Assembly (NCBI GenBank): GCA_013290035.1
Contig: JABCYT010000295.1
Location: 1 to 5,401, forward strand
Length of the DNA: 5,401 nucleotides
Direction: 5' to 3'
From: Alphaproteobacteria bacterium
Lineage (GTDB): Bacteria > Pseudomonadota > Alphaproteobacteria > Reyranellales > Reyranellaceae
In this document: positions 1-5,401 of the stretch, in pieces
Numbering within the stretch: the stretch's first letter is position 1
How the letters are laid out: each line of letters begins with the position of its first letter
Notes under the pieces: model-generated
Databases searched by the model: none
What the model saw: the letters and a program-made list of their open reading frames with translations, nothing else
Told to the model about the DNA's origin: nothing
Translations under genes and position numbers: made by a program

Positions 1-527
1 TGGCCGTCGTGGAGGCGCTGGGTGCAAACGTCGTCGAGGCGGCGGCGACGCTCAAGAGCATTGGAGCGTCGCCCGGTCGCGGCGCACGGCGGATGCTGAA
101 GTTCGGCGCCGGCACGGTGGAGTTGCTTGACGAGAGCTACAACGCCAACCCGGTCTCGATGCGCGCGATGCTGGCGCTGTTGGCGCGCACCGAGCCGGCC
201 CGCGGCGGTCGCCGGCTGCTGGCGATGGGCGACATGCGCGAGCTGGGCGAGGGGGCGGATGCCTACCATGCCGGGCTTGCCGACGCGGTGGCGGCGAGCG
301 GCGCGGCGCAGGTCTTTCTCTGCGGACCGCACATGCAGGCGCTGTGGCAGCTTCTGGCGCCGGCGCAGCGCGGCGTGCATCGGCCGGACTCGGCGTCGCT
401 CGCCGGCGAGGTCGCGGCGGCGCTCAGGGTAGGGGACGTGATCGCGGTGAAGGGGTCGTTGGGTTCGAAAATGAAGAATGTCGTCGACGCCATCATGGCG
501 GCAAGCGACGGCGAGACGGGACGCTAA
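1..527 (+). CDS. murF: UDP-N-acetylmuramoyl-tripeptide--D-alanyl-D-alanine ligase, C-terminal part (5' end outside window)
   Basis: MurF is the cytoplasmic ATP-dependent ligase that adds D-Ala-D-Ala to UDP-MurNAc-tripeptide, completing the pentapeptide precursor. The reading frame is already open at the left edge (first whole codon at 3) and gives 174 residues before TAA at 525-527. Family enzymes are about 450-480 residues, so the N-terminal domain and the ATP-binding P-loop lie outside the window. Visible motifs belong to the end of the central domain and the C-terminal Mur ligase domain: [11 protein letters not shown] (about nt 135-167), MGDMRELG (about nt 225-248) and KGSLGSKM near the C-terminus (about nt 450-473). 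The last matches the KGSxxxxM motif of MurF and helps separate it from MurE, as does its position directly before mraY. The GTG at position 9 is an internal valine codon, not a start. The stop lies 1 nt before the mraY start. Confidence 0.95.
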   Translation, partial: AVVEALGANVVEAAATLKSIGASPGRGARRMLKFGAGTVELLDESYNANPVSMRAMLALLARTEPARGGRRLLAMGDMRELGEGADAYHAGLADAVAASGAAQVFLCGPHMQALWQLLAPAQRGVHRPDSASLAGEVAAALRVGDVIAVKGSLGSKMKNVVDAIMAASDGETGR

Positions 528-528
528 G

Positions 529-1617
529 ATGTTTTACCTTCTCTATCCGCTGGCGGACGTCTTCACGCCTTTCAACCTGTTCCGCTACCTGACCTTCCGC
601 TCGATCGCGGCCTTCCTGACGGCGCTCGTCCTGAGCTTCCTGATCGGCGGTGGGCTGATCCGCTGGCTGCGCAGCAAGCAGAAGCAGGGCCAGCCGATCC
701 GCGACGACGGCCCGGCCAGCCATCTCGTGAACAAGAAGGGCACGCCGACCATGGGCGGACTCCTGATCCTGATCACGCTCACGATCGCCACCCTGCTGTG
801 GGCCGACCTCACCAACCACTATGTCTGGATCGTGCTGGGCGTCACCCTGACATTCGGCGCCGTGGGCTTCTGGGACGACTTCCTCAAAGTTACCAAGCGC
901 AATCCCAAGGGCGTGCCGGGCAAGGTGAAACTCGCGCTTTCGATCGTGGTGGCCGGTGCGGCTGCCTGGCTGATCGCCCAGTCCTCGCCCGCGCCGTTGC
1001 GCTACATGCTGGCCTTCCCGTTCCTCAAGGACGTGTTGCTGCCGCTCAGCGTCGTCGGTTTCGTGCTCTTCGCCATCCTGGTGATGGTGGGCGCCTCCAA
1101 CGCCGTCAACCTCACCGACGGCCTCGATGGCCTCGCGATCGGCCCGGTGATCATGGCCTCCGCCGTGTTCGGCCTCATCGCCTACGTCGTGGGCAACACC
1201 GTTCTCACCAATTATCTCTATCTCCATCACATCCCGCGTTCGGGCGAGCTCGCCGTGCTGCTGTCCGCGCTGGTCGGCGCGGGCCTGGGCTTTCTGTGGT
1301 TCAACGCGCCGCCCGCCATGGTGTTCATGGGCGACACCGGATCGCTTGCCATCGGCGGCGCCCTGGGCGCGGTGGCCGTTGTCACCAAGCACGAGATCGT
1401 GCTGGCCATCGTCGGCGGCCTGTTCGTCCTCGAAACTGTTTCGGTCATCGTCCAGGTCCTGTCCTACAAATGGACCGGGCGCCGGGTTTTCCGCATGGCG
1501 CCGTTGCACCATCATTTCGAGCAGAAGGGCTGGGCCGAGCCCACCATCGTCTTTCGCTTCTGGATCATCGCCGCCATCCTGGCGATGGCCGGTCTCGCTA
1601 CCCTGAAACTGCGGTGA
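529..1617 (+). CDS. mraY: Phospho-N-acetylmuramoyl-pentapeptide-transferase (lipid I synthase)
   Basis: MraY is a polytopic inner-membrane enzyme that transfers phospho-MurNAc-pentapeptide from UDP to undecaprenyl phosphate, making lipid I. The product is 362 residues, close to the usual 360. It is strongly hydrophobic, with about ten membrane segments by eye (for example around residues 25-44, 72-92, 98-115, 132-150, 170-188, 200-221, 238-258 and 340-360). Family motifs are intact: GTPTMGG at 71-77, the aspartate pair D116/D117 in [18 protein letters not shown] at 191-201, FMGDTGSL at 266-273 with the catalytic-site Asp at 269, and APLHHHFE at 324-331 with the HHH signature at 327-329. The ATG at 529 is chosen because MFYLLYPL is the expected family N-terminus; an in-frame ATG at 478 would add 17 hydrophilic residues and overlap murF. 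The Shine-Dalgarno is weak (GGGA at 518-521), so coupling to murF translation, whose stop is 1 nt upstream, is likely. Confidence 0.98.
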   Translation: MFYLLYPLADVFTPFNLFRYLTFRSIAAFLTALVLSFLIGGGLIRWLRSKQKQGQPIRDDGPASHLVNKKGTPTMGGLLILITLTIATLLWADLTNHYVWIVLGVTLTFGAVGFWDDFLKVTKRNPKGVPGKVKLALSIVVAGAAAWLIAQSSPAPLRYMLAFPFLKDVLLPLSVVGFVLFAILVMVGASNAVNLTDGLDGLAIGPVIMASAVFGLIAYVVGNTVLTNYLYLHHIPRSGELAVLLSALVGAGLGFLWFNAPPAMVFMGDTGSLAIGGALGAVAVVTKHEIVLAIVGGLFVLETVSVIVQVLSYKWTGRRVFRMAPLHHHFEQKGWAEPTIVFRFWIIAAILAMAGLATLKLR

Positions 1618-1621
1618 CCGA

Positions 1622-3010
1622 ATGATCGATCTCGCTGTGCTCAAGGGTTCGTCGTTCGTCGTGCTGGGACTTGCGCGCTCCGGCCTGGCGACGGTGCGCG
1701 CCCTGAGCGCAGCCGGGATCGACTGTGTCGCCTGGGACGACAACGCCGCCTCGCGCGAGGCCGCGACCAGGCTCGGCGTTCCCGTCGTCGAACCGGCATC
1801 CATCGGCTGGTCTGGCGTGGCCGCGCTCGTCATCAGCCCCGGCATTCCGAGCCATCTGCCCAAGCCGCATCCTGTCGCCGCCGCGGCGCGCGCGGCCGGC
1901 AAGAAGATCGTTTGCGACATCGAGCTTCTGGCCCGCGCCCAGCCGAAGGCGGGTTTCGTCGGCATCACCGGCACCAACGGCAAATCGACGACAACCGCCC
2001 TGATCGGCCATATCCTCGTCGAAGCCGGCCGGCGCTGCGAGGTCGGCGGCAATATCGGCCGCGGCGCGCTCGATCTCGCGCCGCTCGGCCCAAGCGGCAT
2101 CTATGTGCTGGAGCTCTCGTCCTACCAGCTCGAACTGCTCGACAGCTTCCGCGCCAATGTCGCGGTTTGGCTCAACATCACGCCCGACCATATCGACCGG
2201 CACGGCGACATGGCAGGCTATGTCGCGGCCAAGGAAAACATCTTCGCGCGCCAGCGGCCCGGCGACTGCGCCGTGATCGGCATCGACGATCGGCCTTCGC
2301 ACGCCGTCTACGACAGGATGGCGGCGCGATCCGGCATCGCCGCGGTGCCGGTGGCGCTGGAGCGTCCCGTCGCGGGCGGCGTGTCGTTTCGCGCCGGCAT
2401 GCTGATCGACGCCGACGGCTACAGGGTCGATTTTTCCGATGTGCCGACCCTGCCGGGCGATCACAACGCGCAGAACGCCGCCTGCGCCTGGGCGGCCTGC
2501 CGCTGGCTCGACGTGCCGCGCGAGAAGATCGTGGCCGGTCTCAAGAGCTATCCCGGCCTGCCACATCGCCAGGAGCGCGTCGCTTCGGTCGGCCAGGTCA
2601 TCTACGTCAACGACAGCAAGGCGACCAACGCCGACGCCACGGCCCGCGCGCTGTCGTCCTATCGCGACATCTACTGGATCCTCGGCGGCCAGGCGAAGGA
2701 GGGCGGCGTGGCGCCGCTCGCGCCCTGGTTCGACCGTATCCGTCATGCCTTCCTGATCGGCGAGGCGACCGAGCTGTTCGCCTCCCAGCTCGAGGGCAAG
2801 CTTGCCTACAGCCGCTGCGGCGACTTGAAGTCGGCGCTCGACGCCGCGCACCAGCGCGCGCTGCGCGAGGCGCACGGCGCGGCCGTCGTCCTGCTGTCGC
2901 CCGCCTGCGCGTCGTGGGACCAGTGGAAGAGTTACGAGCACCGCGGCGATGCGTTCCGCGCCATGGCGCGCGCCCTGCCGGGGGCAGAGAGTTTGGGGAG
3001 GGCAGCGTGA
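1622..3010 (+). CDS. murD: UDP-N-acetylmuramoyl-L-alanine--D-glutamate ligase
   Basis: MurD is the cytoplasmic Mur ligase that adds D-glutamate to UDP-MurNAc-L-Ala using ATP. The 462 residues are slightly above the E. coli length of about 438. The N-terminal Rossmann-like domain has GLARSG at 16-21 for the UDP end of the substrate. The central ATPase domain has the P-loop GITGTNGKST at 114-123, ELSSYQL at 164-170, NITPDHIDRHG at 185-195, and K204 in VAAKENIF, at the place of the carbamylated lysine in the family. LPGDHNAQN at 277-285 and GLPHRQERV at 312-320 lead to the C-terminal domain, with DSKATNADAT at 331-340 and LLSPACASWDQWKSYEHRGD at 424-443. DSKATN and SPACAS are typical of MurD rather than MurC, MurE or MurF. 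The start ATG is 4 nt after the mraY stop; GGTGA at 1613-1617, overlapping that stop, could serve as a modest Shine-Dalgarno. The last dozen or so residues are unconserved tail, whose codons also carry the ftsW ribosome binding site. Confidence 0.98.
   Translation: MIDLAVLKGSSFVVLGLARSGLATVRALSAAGIDCVAWDDNAASREAATRLGVPVVEPASIGWSGVAALVISPGIPSHLPKPHPVAAAARAAGKKIVCDIELLARAQPKAGFVGITGTNGKSTTTALIGHILVEAGRRCEVGGNIGRGALDLAPLGPSGIYVLELSSYQLELLDSFRANVAVWLNITPDHIDRHGDMAGYVAAKENIFARQRPGDCAVIGIDDRPSHAVYDRMAARSGIAAVPVALERPVAGGVSFRAGMLIDADGYRVDFSDVPTLPGDHNAQNAACAWAACRWLDVPREKIVAGLKSYPGLPHRQERVASVGQVIYVNDSKATNADATARALSSYRDIYWILGGQAKEGGVAPLAPWFDRIRHAFLIGEATELFASQLEGKLAYSRCGDLKSALDAAHQRALREAHGAAVVLLSPACASWDQWKSYEHRGDAFRAMARALPGAESLGRAA
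2995..3002 (+). promoter_or_regulatory. Ribosome binding site of ftsW
   Basis: GGGGAGGG contains the near-perfect Shine-Dalgarno core GGAGG at 2997-3001, ending 5 nt before the GTG at 3007. It lies inside the final codons of murD. It decides the ftsW start: no ATG is available at the expected N-terminus, and this site supports the GTG that overlaps the murD stop. Confidence 0.8.
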
Positions 3011-4134
3011 TCCAGGTTCCGCGCGACGACCGCAGTGTCATCGGCCAATGGTGGTGGACCGTCGACCGCTGGTCGCTGGGCGCCGTGCTGGCGATCATGG
3101 CGTTCGGCGTCCTGCTCACGCTTGCCGCCTCGCCGCCGGCCGCCGAGCGCATCGGCGCCGACTCGTTCCTGTTCGCCAAGCGCCAGTTCGTGTTCCTGCC
3201 GATGGCCCTGATGCTGATGCTGGCCATCTCGCTGGCCTCGCCGCGCCATGTCCGCCGTCTGGCGCTGATCGTGTTCTGCGGCAGCGTGCTGTTGCTGGCC
3301 GCCACCTTCGTCATCGGGGTCGAGATCAAGGGCGCGCGGCGCTGGATCGCGGTGCCCGGCCTGTCCAGCGTGCAGCCGTCGGAATTCGTGAAGCCCAGCC
3401 TGGCCGTGATCTCGGCCTGGCTGCTGGCGCAAAGCCGCACCGAGCGCCGGGCGCCCGGTTATATCCTCTCGACCCTGCTGGTCGGCGGCGTGCTGGCGCT
3501 GCTGGTAATGCAGCCCGACCTCGGCATGAGCATCGTGGTCGCTCTGGTATGGGCGATCCAGCTCTTCGTCGTCGGCCTACCGATGTGGGTCGCGGGTTTC
3601 GGCATGGCGGGCGGCGCGGCGTCGATCGTCGGCGCCTACTTCGCGTTCGGCCACGTACGCAGTCGCTTCGACCGCTTCCTCGATCCGTCCTCGGGCGACA
3701 ACTACCAGGTCAACACCTCGCTCGAGGCGTTCATGAACGGCGGCCCGTTCGGCCGCGGCCCGGGCGAGGGCACAGTGAAGGCTCAGCTGCCCGACGCGCA
3801 CACCGATTTCATCATGGCCGTCGCCGGCGAGGAATTTGGCCTGATCGTCTGCCTGATGATCCTCGCCCTGTTCGCCTTCGTGACCCTGCGGGCGATGTCG
3901 CGCGCCTCGAAGGAGACCAGCCTGTTCATCACCCTGGCGGCGACCGGGCTTGGCGTGCAGTTCGGCCTGCAGGCTGCCATCAACATGGCCTCGACCATCC
4001 AGCTCATCCCCGCCAAGGGCATGACCCTGCCGTTCATTTCCTACGGCGGCTCCTCGGCGCTGGCCATGGCGATCTGCGTCGGCATGATGCTGTCGCTCAC
4101 CCGCGAGCATGCCGGCCTCAGGGAGGCGGTGTGA
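3007..4134 (+). CDS. ftsW: SEDS-family septal peptidoglycan glycosyltransferase FtsW
   Basis: FtsW is an integral membrane protein of the SEDS family. It polymerises lipid II into glycan strands at the division site, together with the class B penicillin-binding protein FtsI. The 375-residue product has about ten membrane segments by eye, starting near residues 25-42, 58-78 and 84-104. SEDS hallmarks are present: KGARRWI at 108-114, QPSEFVK at 123-129, QPDLGMS at 169-175, and the large extracytoplasmic loop with GRGPGEGTVK at 249-258 followed by LPDAHTDF at 261-268. D267 corresponds to the essential catalytic aspartate (D297 of E. coli FtsW). FISYGGSS at 343-350 is the usual C-terminal motif. 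RodA is the main alternative, but the position between murD and murG identifies FtsW. Translation starts at GTG, overlapping the murD TGA by 4 nt (GTGA) behind a strong Shine-Dalgarno. The same frame stays open far upstream within murD (from about 1912), but that part is arginine-rich shadow sequence and is excluded. Confidence 0.97.
   Translation: MIQVPRDDRSVIGQWWWTVDRWSLGAVLAIMAFGVLLTLAASPPAAERIGADSFLFAKRQFVFLPMALMLMLAISLASPRHVRRLALIVFCGSVLLLAATFVIGVEIKGARRWIAVPGLSSVQPSEFVKPSLAVISAWLLAQSRTERRAPGYILSTLLVGGVLALLVMQPDLGMSIVVALVWAIQLFVVGLPMWVAGFGMAGGAASIVGAYFAFGHVRSRFDRFLDPSSGDNYQVNTSLEAFMNGGPFGRGPGEGTVKAQLPDAHTDFIMAVAGEEFGLIVCLMILALFAFVTLRAMSRASKETSLFITLAATGLGVQFGLQAAINMASTIQLIPAKGMTLPFISYGGSSALAMAICVGMMLSLTREHAGLREAV
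4121..4126 (+). promoter_or_regulatory. Ribosome binding site of murG
   Basis: GGGAGG lies within the last codons of ftsW. It ends 7 nt before the ATG at 4134 and 4 nt before an in-frame GTG at 4131. The spacing favours the ATG, which also sits in a TGATG stop-start junction with ftsW. Confidence 0.75.
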
Positions 4135-5267
4135 TGGCCGAGCCGCGCCTCCTGCCGGGGCCGGTGGTCCTGGCGACCGGCGGCACCGGCGGGCACGTGT
4201 TCCCGGCCGAAGCGCTGGCCGGCGAGCTCGAAGCGCGCGGCGTGCCGTTCGCGCTGGTCACCGATTCGCGCGGCAAGCAGTGGCAGGGCGCGCTGGCCCA
4301 CCGGCCGATCCACTATATCCACTCGGCAAGCCCCACCGGCTCGCTCGGCCGCCGTCTGATGGCGCTCCTGTCGCTGGGGTTCGGCTTGTTCGACGCCTGG
4401 TGGGCGCTCGGTCGCATCGGCCCGTCGGCCGTCGTCGGCTTCGGTGGCTACGCCTCCGTGCCGACCATGATCGCCGCCCGCCTGCGCCGGCTGCCGTCCA
4501 TGCTGCACGAACAGAATGCCGTGCTGGGCAAGGCCAATCGCCTGGTGCAGGGCGGCGCGGCGCGCATCGCGACCTCGTTCACCCGCACGCGCCACGTCGC
4601 CGAGGGCGACCGCCGCGCGCGTCTCGTCGGCAATCCGGTCCGCGAGACCGTGCGGGCGCTGCGCCACTCGCCCTATCGTGCGCCAGGCGAGGGCAGGGTG
4701 GTCGATCTCGTGGTCTTCGGCGGCAGCCAGGGCGCGGCCTCGTTCAGCCAGGTCGTGCCCGAGGCCGTGCTGTCCCTGCCGGCGCCGCTGCGCGCGCGCC
4801 TGCGCCTGGTGCAGCAGTGCCGGCGCGAGGACCTCGACCAGGCGCGCCAGCGCTACGCCCGGGCCGGCATCGTGGTCGAGCTGGCGCCGTTCTTCGCCGA
4901 CCTGCCGCAGCGGATCGCCGCCGCGCACCTCGTAATCGGCCGCGCCGGCGCCTCGACCGTGGCCGAGCTCGCCGCCATCGGCCGGCCGTCGATCCTGGTG
5001 CCCTATCCCTATGCCGCCGACGATCACCAGACCGCCAATGCCCGCGCATTCGAGGCGGCCGGCGCCTGCATCGTGATCCCGCATGCTGCGTTCACGCCGA
5101 CGACCCTGGCCGGACACCTGGCGGCCCTGGTCGAGGCGCCGCAACGGCTGGCCGCCATGGCGGCGGCCGCTCACGCCGCGGGTCGGCCCGATGCCGCGGC
5201 GCGCCTGGCCGACCTGGTCGGTGAAATGACCGGGCTTGCTCTTTCACCGTCAGGAGTCGCCGCATGA
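4134..5267 (+). CDS. murG: UDP-N-acetylglucosamine--N-acetylmuramyl-(pentapeptide) pyrophosphoryl-undecaprenol N-acetylglucosamine transferase
   Basis: MurG is a GT-B fold, family GT28 glycosyltransferase on the inner face of the cytoplasmic membrane. It adds GlcNAc from UDP-GlcNAc to lipid I, forming lipid II. The 377 residues are a little over the E. coli length of 355. The N-terminal acceptor domain shows the glycine-rich loop [10 protein letters not shown] at 16-25, a second loop GFGGYAS at 102-108, and [11 protein letters not shown] at 125-135. GNPVR at 166-170 precedes the linker to the donor domain. The C-terminal UDP-GlcNAc domain has GGSQGA at 196-201, [11 protein letters not shown] at 269-279 (E278 at the position of the ribose-binding Glu) and [12 protein letters not shown] at 291-302, with Q299 and N302 matching donor-site residues of E. 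coli MurG. No membrane segment is evident, as expected for a peripheral protein. The start overlaps the ftsW stop by 1 nt (TGATG) and the stop overlaps the murC start by 4 nt. A GTG at 4131 would add one residue but is less well spaced from the ribosome binding site. Confidence 0.98.
   Translation: MAEPRLLPGPVVLATGGTGGHVFPAEALAGELEARGVPFALVTDSRGKQWQGALAHRPIHYIHSASPTGSLGRRLMALLSLGFGLFDAWWALGRIGPSAVVGFGGYASVPTMIAARLRRLPSMLHEQNAVLGKANRLVQGGAARIATSFTRTRHVAEGDRRARLVGNPVRETVRALRHSPYRAPGEGRVVDLVVFGGSQGAASFSQVVPEAVLSLPAPLRARLRLVQQCRREDLDQARQRYARAGIVVELAPFFADLPQRIAAAHLVIGRAGASTVAELAAIGRPSILVPYPYAADDHQTANARAFEAAGACIVIPHAAFTPTTLAGHLAALVEAPQRLAAMAAAAHAAGRPDAAARLADLVGEMTGLALSPSGVAA
5252..5256 (+). promoter_or_regulatory. 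Ribosome binding site of murC
   Basis: AGGAG sits 7 nt before the ATG at 5264, inside the end of murG. It is a good Shine-Dalgarno at normal spacing and supports that ATG, which overlaps the murG stop as ATGA. Confidence 0.75.
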
Positions 5268-5401
5268 GAGCGCTGCCGCTCGATATCGGACTGATCCATT
5301 TCGTCGGCATCGGCGGCATCGGCATGTCGGGCATCGCCGAGGTGCTGCACAATCTCGGCTACAAGGTGCAGGGCAGCGACATCGCCGACGGCGCCAACAC
5401 G
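5264..5401 (+). CDS. murC: UDP-N-acetylmuramate--L-alanine ligase, N-terminal part (3' end outside window)
   Basis: MurC is the first cytoplasmic Mur ligase; it joins L-alanine to UDP-MurNAc with ATP. Only the first 46 codons are in the window, against about 460-490 in full-length family members. They contain the characteristic N-terminal loop [17 protein letters not shown] at residues 12-28, which binds the UDP part of the substrate, and then [12 protein letters not shown] at 32-43, the second strand of the Rossmann-like domain with the GSD motif. This pattern is typical of MurC and differs from MurD. The related ligase Mpl shares a similar loop, but the position directly after murG points to murC. 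The catalytic P-loop and C-terminal domain lie beyond the right edge, so integrity cannot be judged. The start overlaps the murG stop by 4 nt, so coupled translation is likely. Confidence 0.94.
   Translation, partial: MRALPLDIGLIHFVGIGGIGMSGIAEVLHNLGYKVQGSDIADGANT

Noticed and set aside
493..2100. A 535-codon open frame on the minus strand opposite mraY and murD.
   Set aside because: It lies wholly antisense to two genes with intact family motifs. Its translation is rich in D, E, G, R, Q and H with no recognisable domain, as expected when high-GC codons are read on the opposite strand.
1598..2941. A 447-codon minus-strand open frame opposite murD.
   Set aside because: Same cause: low stop-codon frequency in high-GC DNA. 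The protein is of low complexity with no family motif, and it spans nearly exactly the murD gene.
1912..3006. An upstream in-frame extension of ftsW that would give a 740-residue fusion-like protein.
   Set aside because: The extra N-terminal part is arginine- and proline-rich out-of-frame murD sequence. FtsW has normal length and a good ribosome binding site when started at 3007.
2949..4133. An upstream in-frame extension of murG giving a 772-residue protein.
   Set aside because: The extension is the out-of-frame shadow of ftsW. The G-loop GGTGGH sits at the normal distance from the ATG at 4134.
4041..5174. A 377-codon minus-strand open frame opposite murG.
   Set aside because: A shadow of murG; the translation is G-, R-, A- and H-rich with no domain I can recognise.
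5300..5341. A repetitive-looking run of ggcatcggc units near the right end.
   Set aside because: It encodes the conserved [11 protein letters not shown] substrate-binding loop of MurC; glycine and isoleucine codons in a high-GC genome explain the repetition.
1..5401. Search for a novel system, mobile element, CRISPR array, RNA gene or terminator.
   Set aside because: Nearly every base is in an intact, recognisable dcw gene. No unexplained ORF, inverted-repeat-bounded insertion, regularly spaced repeat array or tRNA-like structure was seen by eye.

Overview
This window is an uninterrupted stretch of the bacterial division and cell wall (dcw) cluster, all on the + strand. In order it holds the 3' end of murF, complete mraY, murD, ftsW and murG, and the 5' end of murC. 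Order and content match the dcw cluster of many proteobacteria. The base composition is high in G+C (roughly two thirds by eye, not computed). Protein details such as the MraY C-terminus (HHH motif followed by [15 protein letters not shown]) and the WWWTVDRW start of FtsW suggest a high-GC alphaproteobacterium, perhaps of the Rhodospirillales/Hyphomicrobiales type. The genus cannot be fixed from the sequence alone.

Layout: murF (partial) 1-527; mraY 529-1617; murD 1622-3010; ftsW 3007-4134; murG 4134-5267; murC (partial) 5264-5401. The junctions are extremely tight: 1 nt, 4 nt, a 4-nt overlap (GTGA), a 1-nt overlap (TGATG) and a 4-nt overlap (ATGA). No intergenic space is large enough for a promoter, terminator or RNA gene, so the genes are almost certainly co-transcribed and probably translationally coupled. 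Clear Shine-Dalgarno sequences precede ftsW, murG and murC. Those before mraY and murD are weaker.

The genes work together in peptidoglycan precursor synthesis and polymerisation. MurC adds L-Ala to UDP-MurNAc, MurD adds D-Glu, and MurF adds D-Ala-D-Ala to finish the UDP-MurNAc-pentapeptide. MraY moves phospho-MurNAc-pentapeptide onto undecaprenyl phosphate to give lipid I. MurG adds GlcNAc to make lipid II. FtsW, a SEDS-family glycosyltransferase, polymerises lipid II at the division septum with its partner FtsI/PBP3.

All four complete genes have near-standard length and intact family motifs. I see no mobile element, CRISPR array, RNA gene, frameshift or insertion, and no evidence of a previously undescribed system. 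The long additional open frames, including those on the minus strand, are explained as shadows of high-GC coding sequence.
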